Shown here: one piece after another, positions 37,866 to 46,828 of the stretch | Position numbering within the stretch: position 1 is the stretch's first letter | Layout of the letters: every line of letters starts with the position of its first letter | From: Leifsonia sp. AK011 | Lineage (GTDB): Bacteria; Actinomycetota; Actinomycetes; Actinomycetales; Microbacteriaceae | Reading direction: 5' to 3' | DNA length: 64,000 bases | Assembly (NCBI RefSeq): GCF_013410945.1 | Contig: NZ_JACCCH010000001.1 | Coordinates: forward strand, 2,604,001 to 2,668,000 | Program-made: the position numbers and the translations under genes | Notes under the pieces: model-generated | Told to the model about the DNA's origin: nothing | The model's input: the letters and a program-made list of their open reading frames with translations, nothing else | Databases searched by the model: none

Positions 37866-39044
37866 ATGCGCACATCCCGCACCCGCGCGATCGTCATCGC
37901 CGGCCTCGTGGCCAGCACGATGACGCTCGCCGCCTGCGCCGCACCCGCAGCAGAAGAAGAGGACATGTCCGGCGGTGAGCTCACGATCGGTTCGGTCGAC
38001 CTCGCCGCAGCCGGTTGCCCCGCGGACATCCGTATCGCCACCGACTGGTTCCCCGAGGCCGAGCACGGTCACCTCTACGAGCTCATCGGCGACGACTACA
38101 CGATCGAGACCGACACAGAGTTCTCCGTCACGGGCCCGCTCATGGCCAGCGGCGAGTACACCGGAGTCGATGTCACCGTCATCTCCGGTGGTGCCGCGAG
38201 TTCCGCGTTCCTGCAGCCGGACGCCATGATGTACTCCGACCCCACCATCTTCATGGGATACGTCGGTTCCGACGAGGCCGTCGTCCACTCCGGCGAGTTC
38301 CCGACGGTCGGTGTCTTCGCACCGCTCGAGAAGGACCCGCAGATGATCATGTGGGACCCGGCGACGCTGACGGATGTCAAGTCCATCGCCGACCTCGGTA
38401 AGGCTGGCACGTCCATCCGTCTCTTCCCCGGTGGCTTCTACATCGACTACTTCCTGTCGGAGGGAATCCTGCAGGAGTCGCAGCTCGACTACAGCTACGA
38501 CGGCTCCCCCGCGGGCTTCGTCGCTGCGAACGGAACCGTCGCCCAGCAGGGCTTCGCCTCCGCCGAGCCGTACATCTACGAGAACGAGATCACCGACTGG
38601 GCCAAGCCGGTTGACTACCAGCTCATCAACGACGCTGGCTACCCCAAGTACGCCGCTGTCGTCTCGGTGATCCCGGAGAACATCACGGAGTACGAGGAGT
38701 GCCTCACGGCGCTCGTACCGGTGCTGCAGCAGGCAACGGTCGACTACTACGCCGCCCCCGAGAAGACGAACGCGCTGATCCTCGACGCTGTCGAGACCTA
38801 CGACACCTTCTGGGTCTACAGCCAGGGCGTCGCGGACTTCTCGGTCGCAACCCAGCAGGAGATCGGCCTCGTCGGCAACGGTCCGGATGACACGGTCGGC
38901 AATGTCGACATGGACCGCGTGCAGTCGCTCGTCGACATCGCTACCGGCATCTACGCGGACGACTCCGAGAAGAACATCACCGAAGGCATCACGGCCGAGG
39001 ACATCTTCACGGACAAGTTCATCGACCCGTCCATCGGGTTCTAG
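37866..39044 (+). CDS. ABC transporter substrate-binding lipoprotein
   Basis: A 392-residue lipoprotein with signal peptide and lipobox LAACA (cysteine near residue 24). The mature part (IATDWFPEAEHGHLYEL, GPLMASGEYTGVDVTVISGGAA, FMGYVGSDEAVVHSGEFP) follows the NMT1/SsuA-like binding-protein fold used by pyrimidine, nitrate and sulfonate importers. The start is fixed by a near-perfect AAGGAGAT six bases upstream, the strongest ribosome site in the operon, as expected for the most abundant component. The ligand is unknown; an N-heterocycle would fit the neighbouring deaminase. Confidence 0.92.
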   Translation: MRTSRTRAIVIAGLVASTMTLAACAAPAAEEEDMSGGELTIGSVDLAAAGCPADIRIATDWFPEAEHGHLYELIGDDYTIETDTEFSVTGPLMASGEYTGVDVTVISGGAASSAFLQPDAMMYSDPTIFMGYVGSDEAVVHSGEFPTVGVFAPLEKDPQMIMWDPATLTDVKSIADLGKAGTSIRLFPGGFYIDYFLSEGILQESQLDYSYDGSPAGFVAANGTVAQQGFASAEPYIYENEITDWAKPVDYQLINDAGYPKYAAVVSVIPENITEYEECLTALVPVLQQATVDYYAAPEKTNALILDAVETYDTFWVYSQGVADFSVATQQEIGLVGNGPDDTVGNVDMDRVQSLVDIATGIYADDSEKNITEGITAEDIFTDKFIDPSIGF

Positions 39045-39066
39045 TTCCACCCGTAACACAGCACCC

Positions 39067-39085
39067 GCAGTTGGATAACAACTGC
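39067..39085. promoter_or_regulatory. short palindrome between binding-protein and SDR genes
   Basis: GCAGTTG-GATAA-CAACTGC has perfect seven-base arms, 22 bases after the binding-protein stop and 28 bases before the SDR start. It may act as a weak terminator or mRNA-stabilising stem that separates transporter and enzyme expression. Confidence 0.45.
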
Positions 39086-39113
39086 ACCCGATAACACCGA
39101 AAGAGCCCCGCCA

Positions 39114-39872
39114 GTGACTGACGTCTCCACCCCCGAGCTCCGGCTCGCAGGAAAGCGCATCGTCATCACTGGCGGGGCTCGCGGTATCGGCGGAGCCATC
39201 GCGGCCCGCTACGTGGCCGAGGGGGCTCGCGTGAGCATCCTCGACCGCCTCGCCGCCGAGGGAGCCGCACACGCGGCATCCCTCGGCGCAGACTTCCACG
39301 AGGTGGACCTGCTGGACCCGCTCGACGCCGAGCGCGCGACCAAGGCCGCCGTCGAGGGACTCGGAGGGGTTGACGTGCTCGTCAACTCCGCCGGCATCCT
39401 GCGTTTCACTCCCCTGCTCGACCTCACGGTCAAGGACTGGAACGAGACCTTCTCCATCAACACGCGCGCCATGCTCACGACGATGCAGGTGTGCGTGCGC
39501 AGCATGATCGCCGAGGGCACGAGCGGCAAGATCATCAACCTCGCGAGCATGGCAGCCAAGAAGGGCGGGGCGGGCGAGGGCGCCTACCCTGCATCCAAGG
39601 CTGCGGTCGTCGCACTGACCCGCCAGGCCGCACTCGAATGGGGCGTGCACGGCATCACCGCGAACTCGCTGTGCCCCGGCTACATCCTCACCGAGATGGG
39701 TGCGGCTACGCGCACCCAGGAGAAGATCGACGCGTGGTCGGCGTACTCGCCGCTCGGGCGCCTCGGTGAACCGTCGGATGTCGCATCCGTCGCTCTCTTT
39801 CTCGCAAGCTCAGACTCCGACTACCTCACCGGCCAGGCGATCAACGTCACCGGTGGGATGGTCATGCACTAA
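39114..39872 (+). CDS. short-chain dehydrogenase/reductase (SDR)
   Basis: A 252-residue classical SDR: TGGARGIGGAIAARY at about 19-33 (cofactor loop), NSAGILRF near 91, the catalytic serine in INLASMAAKK near 142 and YPASK near 157. Acidic DRLAAEG after the second strand (D42) favours NAD(H). It would oxidise or reduce an alcohol/ketone. The GTG at 39114 is the natural start. It lies inside the amidohydrolase-transporter-oxidase operon, so the substrate is probably an intermediate of that pathway. Confidence 0.93.
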   Translation: MTDVSTPELRLAGKRIVITGGARGIGGAIAARYVAEGARVSILDRLAAEGAAHAASLGADFHEVDLLDPLDAERATKAAVEGLGGVDVLVNSAGILRFTPLLDLTVKDWNETFSINTRAMLTTMQVCVRSMIAEGTSGKIINLASMAAKKGGAGEGAYPASKAAVVALTRQAALEWGVHGITANSLCPGYILTEMGAATRTQEKIDAWSAYSPLGRLGEPSDVASVALFLASSDSDYLTGQAINVTGGMVMH

Positions 39873-39898
39873 TCGCCACCACGAACGGACGCACCACC

Positions 39899-41209
39899 AT
39901 GACTGTCGAAGCCCTCGCCGAAGAACTCAGGACCCTGCTCGGGGACACCGGTGTCAGCACGGATCTCGCGGCGCGGGAGCGAGCATCGATCGACGGCGCG
40001 CGGCTCTCGCCCGTGATCAGTGAGCAGTTGCCGCTGGGTCTCGCGGACATCGTTGCCTACCCGACCACCTCGGCGCTCATCGCCGCGACCGTCGCAGCGG
40101 CCGTGCGCCACGGGGTTCCGATCACCCCACGCGGCAAGGGCACCGGCAACTACGGCCAGGCCATCCCGTTCGAGGGTGGTCTCGTGCTCGACACCTCGCG
40201 CGCGCGGCAGATCGTCGAGGTCGGCGATGGCTACCTCGTGGCCGAGGCCGGCGCGACGCTCGTCTCCATCGAGCTCGCCGCCAACAAGGCAGGTCAGCAG
40301 GTACTCATGTACCCGTCCACCGCGAACTCCACGATCGGCGGCTTCATCTCGGGCGGCTCCGGCGGCACGGGCTCGATCAAACACGGCATGCTCCACGAGG
40401 ACTTCGTGCTCGCGCTCGACGTCGTGCACGCCGTGCCGGATGCCGAGCTAGTCCACCTCGAGGGCAAGGACACCGAGCCGTACATCCACAACTACGGCAC
40501 CGCCGGAATCGTCGCGACGGTCACCGTCGCGCTCGAGCCCCTGCAGGACTGGCGAGCGTTCTACGCGAGCTTCGACACCTTCGAGCAGGCGCTCTCGGTG
40601 ATCCGGCCCTTCGCCGATCTCGAGCCCACGCCGCGCCTGGTGTCCGCCGACCTCCCGACCCTGGCCGAGGCACTGCCCAGCAACCCCGCGATTCCCGCGG
40701 GACGGGCATCCCTTCGGGCGATCCTGGATGTCGCATCCCTCGAGGCCGCGACCGCGCTCGTCGAGGGTGCCGGCGGCCGCGTCGAGGACATCCGCGAGGG
40801 AGCACAGGAGTCGATGAAGCTCTCGATGATGAGCTACAACCACCCCATCGAGTGGCTGCAGAAGGCTTACCCCAACACGTACTTCCACGTCGAGGTCGCG
40901 GGCGACGCGCTCGTCGACCGTATCGACGAGGTGCACGCGGTCTACCCTGGCGGCATGCTGCACATCGAAGCGCAGAAGGGCCGACCGATCGGGATGCTCG
41001 CCGGCACGTACACGACTGCCGATGACGTCTGGGCGGGCTTCGACAAGCTCGCCGCCCTGGGGATCGGCTTCCACAACCCGCACCAGTGGTTCGTCGACTA
41101 CGAGCCCGAGCGCACCCTCGAACTTGCCGAGACGACCGACCCGCAGAACCTGCTCAACCCCGGCAAGCTCCAGGCGAAGCCCGCCGTGGCGACCGGGAGC
41201 CAGGTGTGA
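39899..41209 (+). CDS. FAD-binding oxidoreductase, VAO/PCMH (GlcD-like) family
   Basis: A 436-residue flavoprotein. Residues about 45-220 form the PCMH FAD domain: YPTTSALIAATVAAAVRHGVP, TPRGKGTGNYGQAIP, and STIGGFISGGSGGTGSIKHG. The C-terminal part ends ETTDPQNLLNPGKL, the usual closure of GlcD/lactate-type oxidases. It probably oxidises a hydroxy-acid or similar product of the neighbouring SDR or hydrolases. The ATG at 39899 is 26 bases after the SDR gene; the 3' end overlaps the creatininase-family gene by four bases. Confidence 0.92.
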   Translation: MTVEALAEELRTLLGDTGVSTDLAARERASIDGARLSPVISEQLPLGLADIVAYPTTSALIAATVAAAVRHGVPITPRGKGTGNYGQAIPFEGGLVLDTSRARQIVEVGDGYLVAEAGATLVSIELAANKAGQQVLMYPSTANSTIGGFISGGSGGTGSIKHGMLHEDFVLALDVVHAVPDAELVHLEGKDTEPYIHNYGTAGIVATVTVALEPLQDWRAFYASFDTFEQALSVIRPFADLEPTPRLVSADLPTLAEALPSNPAIPAGRASLRAILDVASLEAATALVEGAGGRVEDIREGAQESMKLSMMSYNHPIEWLQKAYPNTYFHVEVAGDALVDRIDEVHAVYPGGMLHIEAQKGRPIGMLAGTYTTADDVWAGFDKLAALGIGFHNPHQWFVDYEPERTLELAETTDPQNLLNPGKLQAKPAVATGSQV

Positions 41210-41967
41210 GCCGCCTGCTCACCGACCTGCCGGGGCCCGCTCTGGCGACGACCCTCACGGCCGAATCGATCATCGTGCTGCCGGTCGGCTCGATCGAGCA
41301 CCACGGACCGCACCTCCCGCTGTCGACCGACCTGATCATGGCCGACGAGCTCTCCCGACGCATCGTCGAAGCGTCGCCGTTGGATGTCTGGCTCCTCCCG
41401 CCGCTCGCCTTCACCAAGTCCGACGAGCACGACTGGGCCCCCGGCACCGTCTGGATCGGCTGGGAGACGCTCATGCGCACGGTCGTCGAGATCGGTGACT
41501 CCATCGCTGCCACGCCCGCTCGCACCCTCGTGTTCTACAACGGACACGGCGGCAATATAGCGCTCCTCCAGGTGGCTCTGCGGGAGATCCGGCGCAGGAC
41601 GGGGCTCCGCACTTTCCTCATGAGCGCCTCGGTGCCCGCAGGGGAGACCGAGGCGGGGTTCGGCATCCACGGCGGCCACGGCGAGACCTCGCTGATCATG
41701 GCGCTGCGCCCGGACCTGGTTCACCTCACGATGACTGAGCGTTGGGTTCCCGACCACCTCGCCGAGTTCGAGCAGGTGAAGTTCAACGGCGGGCCGGTGG
41801 CCTTCGGGTGGGTCTCCAACGACTTCGGGCCGTCTGGCGTGGTGGGCGACCCCACCACGGCGAACCTCGCAGAGGGCGAGGCGCTGCTCGCGGCATCCGT
41901 CGCCCAGGGTGTCGCTGCGCTCGACGAGATCTCGCGGTTCCGCCACAGCCCGGGAGCGCAACTGTGA
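41206..41967 (+). CDS. creatininase-family amidohydrolase
   Basis: A 253-residue protein of the creatininase fold. Metal-binding motifs are GSIEHHGPHLPLSTD near residue 28, NGHGGN near 108 and GIHGGHGETSLIMAL near 145. Besides creatininase, the family includes deformylases and ring-opening hydrolases, so it suits cleavage of a cyclic amide made by upstream enzymes. Start is a GTG overlapping the oxidase stop (GTGTGA), stop overlaps the next start (GTGA), so three genes here are translationally coupled. Confidence 0.92.
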   Translation: MSRLLTDLPGPALATTLTAESIIVLPVGSIEHHGPHLPLSTDLIMADELSRRIVEASPLDVWLLPPLAFTKSDEHDWAPGTVWIGWETLMRTVVEIGDSIAATPARTLVFYNGHGGNIALLQVALREIRRRTGLRTFLMSASVPAGETEAGFGIHGGHGETSLIMALRPDLVHLTMTERWVPDHLAEFEQVKFNGGPVAFGWVSNDFGPSGVVGDPTTANLAEGEALLAASVAQGVAALDEISRFRHSPGAQL

Positions 41968-42512
41968 GCGAACACTGGCAGAAGCTCGTCGAGTGGCTTC
42001 CCGCGAACGACGACCCGAACCGCCCGCGCATCACACTCTCGACGGCGGTGCCGGATGCCAGAACTCTCCTCATGAGCGAGTTCGATGAGCACGGCTTCTA
42101 CTTCCACACCGACTCGCGGTCCCGCAAGGTGCAGCAACTCGCGGACGACCCGCGCGTGGCGCTGACGTTCCTGTGGCCCGACTTCACGCGGCAGCTCGTG
42201 GTGCTCGGCGACGCGGAACTCGCCCCCATCGAAGAACAGGCCCGCGCCTACCGCGCGCGATCGGCCTACCTCAAACAGCTCGCCTGGCTCAACGACTACG
42301 AGAACGCGCAGCTGCCCGTCGAGGAACGGCGCGAGCGCTGGGCGTCGTTCACCGATGACCCCGACGCTCTCCAGCCGCCCGCGACCTGGGTCGGCTTCCT
42401 CGTGCGCCCGCACCGCCTGACCTTCTGGGAGGGCGACCCGCTCGCCGCCTCCCGCCGCACCGAGTTCACCCTCACCGACGGCGACTGGGAGAAGTCCTAC
42501 CTCCCCGGATAG
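41964..42512 (+). CDS. pyridoxamine 5'-phosphate oxidase-like flavoprotein
   Basis: A 182-residue split-barrel protein of the PNPOx group. DARTLLMSEFDEHGFYFHTDSRSRK-like residues (about 28-52) and VALTFLWPDFTRQLVVLGDAEL (about 64-86) match the FMN-binding region, and WVGFLVRPHRLTFWEGDP the C-terminal strand. True PdxH ends in R-L-x-P, absent here, so it may act on something other than pyridoxine phosphate. GTG start overlaps the creatininase-family stop codon. Confidence 0.88.
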   Translation: MSEHWQKLVEWLPANDDPNRPRITLSTAVPDARTLLMSEFDEHGFYFHTDSRSRKVQQLADDPRVALTFLWPDFTRQLVVLGDAELAPIEEQARAYRARSAYLKQLAWLNDYENAQLPVEERRERWASFTDDPDALQPPATWVGFLVRPHRLTFWEGDPLAASRRTEFTLTDGDWEKSYLPG

Positions 42513-42529
42513 CGTGACACCATCGAGGG

Positions 42530-43417
42530 ATGCAGCGTCCCTTCACCGTGCTCGATGGTGGGCTGTCGACCGTGCTCGAGGACGCAGGCCACAACCTTCG
42601 GCATGAGTTGTGGACCGCGCGGCTGATCACTCAGCAACCCGAGGCTTTGGTCGAGGCACACCGTGCCTTCGTCACCGCCGGCGCCGAGGTCATCATCACC
42701 TCCAGCTACCAGGCGAGCGTCGGCGGGTTTGAGGCCGCGGGCCTGAGTCGAGCAAAGGCCGAGGCCGCACTGCGCTCGACCACGAGGTTGGCGCGAGAAG
42801 CCGTAGCGGATGCGACGGCCGTAGTCGCGGCATCCGTCGGCCCCTTCGGCGCGACCCTCGCCAACGGCTCCGAGTACCACGGACGCTACGGAATCGATCA
42901 CAACGACCTCCGCGACTTCCACCGGTCGCGCCTCGAGCTGCTCATCGACTCCGCGCCCGACCTCCTCGCGATCGAGACCATCCCCACCGTCGCCGAGGCC
43001 CGAGCCCTGGGCGAGGCGCTCGACGGGCTCGACGCTCCCCCGATCTGGTTCGCCTTCACGTGCGGCGATGGTGGGCACACGGCGGGCGGTGACCGCATCG
43101 AGGACGCGATCACCGTGGCCAGTGGCATCCCCGGGGTCGCGGCGGTGGGCGTGAACTGCACGTCGCCCGAGCACATCGGGGAACTGCTGCGCCGGGCATC
43201 CACCGTGACCGACCTTCCGCTGCTCGCCTACGCCAACGGCGGGCAGGTCTGGAACTCGGCCCTCGGCGTGTGGGAGGGCCCACCCGTCGCGGCCAATGAC
43301 CGCGCGGTCGTCGGAGAGTGGCTAGACGCCGGAGCACGCATCGTGGGCGGATGCTGCGGGGTCGGCGCCGCAGGCATCGCCGGGTTGCGCGCCTGGCGCG
43401 ACGGGCTCCCCACTTGA
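42530..43417 (+). CDS. mmuM: homocysteine S-methyltransferase
   Basis: A 295-residue zinc methyltransferase of the MmuM/YagD type, which uses S-methylmethionine or SAM to methylate homocysteine. VLDGGLSTVLE starts the barrel; zinc ligands are C210 (GVNCTSP) and C275/C276 (VGGCCGVG). The length fits the stand-alone form. It lies 17 bases after the PNPOx-like gene on the same strand, perhaps at the end of that operon. Confidence 0.93.
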   Translation: MQRPFTVLDGGLSTVLEDAGHNLRHELWTARLITQQPEALVEAHRAFVTAGAEVIITSSYQASVGGFEAAGLSRAKAEAALRSTTRLAREAVADATAVVAASVGPFGATLANGSEYHGRYGIDHNDLRDFHRSRLELLIDSAPDLLAIETIPTVAEARALGEALDGLDAPPIWFAFTCGDGGHTAGGDRIEDAITVASGIPGVAAVGVNCTSPEHIGELLRRASTVTDLPLLAYANGGQVWNSALGVWEGPPVAANDRAVVGEWLDAGARIVGGCCGVGAAGIAGLRAWRDGLPT

Positions 43418-43450
43418 CCCGCCCGCCCCGGTGCGCTTAGTCTCGACGCC

Positions 43451-43530
43451 GTGATCCTGTAAGTCCTGACCTCCCCGCGTCCGCGGCCATGCCCGGCGGG
43501 GTTCGTTCCCACGGACAGGACACACCCCTC
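43451..43530 (+). promoter_or_regulatory. attenuator-like leader of the ABC-F gene with three-codon upstream ORF
   Basis: GTG ATC CTG TAA at 43451-43462 encodes Met-Ile-Leu-stop. Directly after it, GTCCTG (43463-43468) is complementary to CAGGAC (43516-43521), the likely ribosome-binding site of the ABC-F gene; GTCCG (43479-43483) pairs with CGGAC (43512-43516); and CCCCGC (43473-43478) pairs with GCGGGG (43496-43501). A ribosome stalled on the short ORF would cover the anti-ribosome-site sequence and free the downstream start. This is translation attenuation, by inference. Confidence 0.6.
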
Positions 43531-45123
43531 TTGCCAGCGATATCTTTGCTGCGCGCCGACGGCATCTCGCATGCCTACGGCGACCGCACGGTCCTCACCG
43601 ACCTCTCCCTCACCGTCTCCGCCGGTCAACGACTCGGCCTCCTCGGCGACAACGGCGCCGGAAAGTCGACGCTGCTGCGTCTGCTGGCTGGCATCGAGGA
43701 GCCCGACCGGGGCGACATCCAGCGCCCCGAACGCACCGGGTACCTAGCCCAGGAGGTGCGCTTCGACGATGCCGCTCCCCTGTCGGCGCTCATCGAGGAC
43801 GCCATTGCACCACTGCGCGCGGTCGACCGTGAGATAGCGGATGCCGCGGCATCCCTCACCACGGACCCGACAGCCGAGGCACGCTACGCCGCAGCGCTCG
43901 AGCTCGCGGAGGCCATGGATCTCTGGAGCCTCGAGTCACGCCGTGATGCGCTGCTCGAGGGGCTCGGGGTGGCCGGCATCCCACTCGACCGCACGCTCGG
44001 AGAGGTCTCGGGCGGACAGCGCAGCCGAGTAGCGCTCGCTGCGCTCCTCCTTGGGCGGCCCGGCGCGCTGCTGCTCGACGAACCGACCAACCACCTCGAC
44101 GACGACGCGGTGGACTTCCTCGCCAACACCCTGCAGGAATGGCGCGGAGCCATCGTGTTCGCCAGCCATGACCGTGACTTCCTCGACGATGTCGCCACGG
44201 GGTTGCTCGACATCGACCCGTCGCGCGCTGGCGTCACGCGCTTCGGCGGCAACTACAGCGAGTACCTCGCTGCGAAGGCGGCCGAGCGCACGCGGTGGGA
44301 GGCAACCTTCGCGGCGGAGGAGAAGGAGCTGGCGACGCTGCAGGCCAACGCTCTCGGTAGTGCGCGCACCGTCGCCCACGATCGCGGCCCGCGGGACAAC
44401 GACAAGTTCATCACCCGGTTCAAGGGCGGCAACGTGCAGAAGACGATCGCGCGCCGCGTGCGGAACGTGGAGGGGCGCATCGAGGACCTACTCGAGACGC
44501 GGGTCGAGGAGCCGCCCGAGGCGCTCAGGTTCCGTGGCATCACGCGCGGCTCGCACCCGCTCGAGGGTGAGGTGCTGAGGGCCACGGGAGTTCGAGTTGA
44601 CGGGAGGCTGCGGCTCGACGAGCTGGTCGTGGCATCCGCGGATCGGGTGCTCGTGACCGGGGCTAACGGCGCGGGCAAGTCGACACTGCTCAGTGTGCTC
44701 GCTGGCCGGATTCGACCGGATGCCGGCACCCTCGAGCGACGCCGGGGGCTCCGGATCGCATTGCTCGAACAGGATGTTCGGTGGGCCGACCCCTCGCTGA
44801 GTGCGCTGTCGATCTACGAGCGCACACTCGGTGAGCAGCGAGCCGAAGCGGTGCCTCTGGCGAGCCTCGGTCTTCTCACCGAACGGGACGCCGAGAGAGC
44901 GGTCGGTGCACTGTCGATAGGGCAGCAGAGACGCGCGGCGCTCGCGCTCATCATTGCGAAGCCGCCGCACGTGTTCCTCCTCGATGAACCGACCAACCAC
45001 CTGTCACTCACCCTCGCGACCGAGCTGGAGGATGCGCTCGACAGCTACCCGGGCGCGGTCGTCGTGGCGAGCCACGACAGGTGGCTACGGCGACGGTGGA
45101 ACGGACGCGAGATGCCGCTGTGA
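43531..45123 (+). CDS. ABC-F type ATPase, probable ribosome-protection protein
   Basis: A 530-residue protein with two ABC domains and no membrane segment. First domain: Walker A GDNGAGKST, signature VSGGQRSR, Walker B LLLDEPTNHLDDD. Second: GANGAGKST, LSIGQQRR, LLDEPTNHLS. The linker between the domains (about 250-320, RTRWEATFAAEEKELATLQAN onward) is the arm that reaches the ribosomal exit tunnel or P-site in resistance ABC-Fs. The TTG at 43531 is preferred over an ATG at 43489, which lies inside the leader hairpin. The drug class cannot be read from sequence. Confidence 0.88.
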   Translation: MPAISLLRADGISHAYGDRTVLTDLSLTVSAGQRLGLLGDNGAGKSTLLRLLAGIEEPDRGDIQRPERTGYLAQEVRFDDAAPLSALIEDAIAPLRAVDREIADAAASLTTDPTAEARYAAALELAEAMDLWSLESRRDALLEGLGVAGIPLDRTLGEVSGGQRSRVALAALLLGRPGALLLDEPTNHLDDDAVDFLANTLQEWRGAIVFASHDRDFLDDVATGLLDIDPSRAGVTRFGGNYSEYLAAKAAERTRWEATFAAEEKELATLQANALGSARTVAHDRGPRDNDKFITRFKGGNVQKTIARRVRNVEGRIEDLLETRVEEPPEALRFRGITRGSHPLEGEVLRATGVRVDGRLRLDELVVASADRVLVTGANGAGKSTLLSVLAGRIRPDAGTLERRRGLRIALLEQDVRWADPSLSALSIYERTLGEQRAEAVPLASLGLLTERDAERAVGALSIGQQRRAALALIIAKPPHVFLLDEPTNHLSLTLATELEDALDSYPGAVVVASHDRWLRRRWNGREMPL

Positions 45124-45126
45124 GTC

Positions 45127-45693
45127 CTATCGACGCGCGATGAGTACCGTGTCGAGGGCCGTACCGGCTGCGGTCTCGCGCTCGGCCTGGGCGCACTCGA
45201 GGATCTCGAGGCCGGATGCCGCGGCGCGCAGTTGCTCGACGGTCGTGAGGATCGCGGGGTCCTGTGGCCCGCCCACCGTGTTCTCGCGATCGTGGGACAC
45301 CAGCGCGAGCGTGCCGCCCGGCGCGAGGTAGCTGGCGGCGTTGCCGATCGCGAGGGCCAGCGCGTCCGCCCGGAGTTGCAGGTAGGCAACGACCACGAGG
45401 TCGACGAGCTGCGGGCTGACCCAGGCCGTGGCATCCGCCGTGACCCACTCGATGTCGAGGCCCTTCTCGGCCGCCTTCGCAGCTCCCGTCGCGAGTCCCA
45501 CGGACGAGAAGTCAACGGCCGTGACCTCCCAGCCGCGCTCGGCCAGCCAGATCGCGTTGCGACCCTCTCCGGCGCCGAGGTCGACCGCGAGGCCCGGATC
45601 GAGCGAGGCTACGGTGGCCGCCACCCACGCGTTCGGGGTGTCCGACCAGACCGAACCCGCTGCGTACCGCTCGTCCCAGAACTCGCGGCTCAC
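45127..45693 (-). CDS. class I SAM-dependent methyltransferase
   Basis: A 188-residue Rossmann methyltransferase: FWDERYAAGSVWSDTPNAWV at the start, motif I AVDLGAGEGRNAIWLAERGW near residue 38, and VTAVDFSSVGLATG as motif II. It resembles TehB-like and thiopurine-type enzymes. The GTG at 45693 overlaps the stop of the upstream MTHFR-like gene by four bases, so the pair is coupled. Its stop codon lies four bases from that of the convergent ABC-F gene. The acceptor is unknown. Confidence 0.88.
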   Translation of the reverse strand: MSREFWDERYAAGSVWSDTPNAWVAATVASLDPGLAVDLGAGEGRNAIWLAERGWEVTAVDFSSVGLATGAAKAAEKGLDIEWVTADATAWVSPQLVDLVVVAYLQLRADALALAIGNAASYLAPGGTLALVSHDRENTVGGPQDPAILTTVEQLRAAASGLEILECAQAERETAAGTALDTVLIARR

Positions 45694-46757
45694 GCGAGAA
45701 CCTCGCGACCGATGCGGGCGAGCGCCTCGGCGAACCACGCCTCACGACCGGGGCCGGTTCCCCCCGAGAGGTTGACGCCGGCGACGCCCTCGATCGACAG
45801 GAAACCATGCGCGAGCTCGACCGCAGCCGCGATCCCCTCCTCGAACGGGTCGGTCGCCGACAGGATCCGGTCGAGGTAGCCGGGTGGCAGCACGAGGGTG
45901 GTGAAGGTGCGCAGCAGGCTCGCGCTCTCGCGATCGATGACCACGGGGATGCAGGGGATGTACTTCATGTCAGCCCCGAGATCCTGCGCCCGGCCGATGA
46001 AGTCGGCGACCGGCGCCACACCCCCGGCGTGATTGACGAAGCACACCTCGGCCCCGGCACGCATCTTCTCGAGCAGCCGGTCGGGCCGGCGACCCACGGG
46101 AGGCGTCGCGGGAGCTTCTGCCACCGAGACGAGATGTCCGTTCGCCCGGGCGAGGGATGCCGCCTCCGTCGAGTCCAGGTCGAACACGGGCTTCGCGTCC
46201 GGACGCTGGCCGGTGTTGGTGTGGTCGCCCGTTACGCAGTGGACCCCGGCGACCCCGACGTGCGCGAGGGCTGCAAGTTCGCCCTCCATCGCGACACGGT
46301 TGCGGTCGCGGCAGTTGAAGCCCGTCCAGGCCAGGAGCCCGGTCGCCTGGATGAGTGAAGCCCGGTACGCAGGGGGGAACTGCACACGCGCAGCCCCCGC
46401 GTCACCCGCGAGCACGGCATCCACCGACCCTGCCAGCAGCGTCGCGCATTCGGTGAGGGATGCCGCATCCAGAGCCCGCGCCGGGAAGTCGGCCACCACA
46501 ACCGGCCGCACCCCCATGAGCTCGCGCATAGCGGTCGCTCCCGCCGACACGGGCGACGGCGGAACGGGATCGGAGTGCCCTGGCTGCTCCTCCGAGTCCA
46601 CACCGTGCCAGCGCACCGTGGGCGTTTCGAGGAACACGCACGCGTGCGGCGCGACCTCACAGGTGCCGTCGAACTCGACCCCACCGCAGGGCCCGTAGAC
46701 CATGCTCTTGGGGCACGAGAAAGGGGCTTCTGTCACGTCGAGGAGCTCGGTCGGCAC
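45690..46757 (-). CDS. methylenetetrahydrofolate-reductase-like protein with N-terminal Cys-rich domain
   Basis: A 355-residue protein. The N-terminal ~50 residues hold APFSCPKSMVYGPCGGVEFDGTCEV, the cysteine motif of the MTHFR_C/Pcg family. From about 95 a folate-binding barrel follows (VADFPARALDAAS, NCRDRNRVAMEGELAAL, VHCVTGDHTNTGQRP, FVNHAGGVAPVADFI, YIPCIPVVIDR). The two parts usually exist as separate or reversed domains. It may act in one-carbon metabolism tied to purine or methylamine breakdown. The GTG at 46757 has GAGGAG eight bases upstream. Divergent from allantoinase. Confidence 0.82.
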   Translation of the reverse strand: MPTELLDVTEAPFSCPKSMVYGPCGGVEFDGTCEVAPHACVFLETPTVRWHGVDSEEQPGHSDPVPPSPVSAGATAMRELMGVRPVVVADFPARALDAASLTECATLLAGSVDAVLAGDAGAARVQFPPAYRASLIQATGLLAWTGFNCRDRNRVAMEGELAALAHVGVAGVHCVTGDHTNTGQRPDAKPVFDLDSTEAASLARANGHLVSVAEAPATPPVGRRPDRLLEKMRAGAEVCFVNHAGGVAPVADFIGRAQDLGADMKYIPCIPVVIDRESASLLRTFTTLVLPPGYLDRILSATDPFEEGIAAAVELAHGFLSIEGVAGVNLSGGTGPGREAWFAEALARIGREVLA

Positions 46758-46771
46758 GGGGGAAACTCCTC

Positions 46772-46791
46772 TGAAATGTTGGTCTGTTTCA
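46772..46791. promoter_or_regulatory. TGAAA-N10-TTTCA dyad in the MTHFR-allantoinase divergent region
   Basis: A 20-bp dyad with five-base arms (TGAAATGTTGGTCTGTTTCA) sits in the 71-base region between two divergent start codons. The size and position suit a regulator operator, but no regulator gene lies beside it. Confidence 0.35.
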
Positions 46792-46828
46792 ATGGTAGCC
46801 ACAACGGAAACACGGAACGGACGGCACG

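Noticed and set aside
37068-39650. 860-codon minus-strand frame opposite the ABC transporter and SDR genes
   Set aside because: It crosses four well-identified plus-strand genes with strong ribosome sites and has no recognisable domain.
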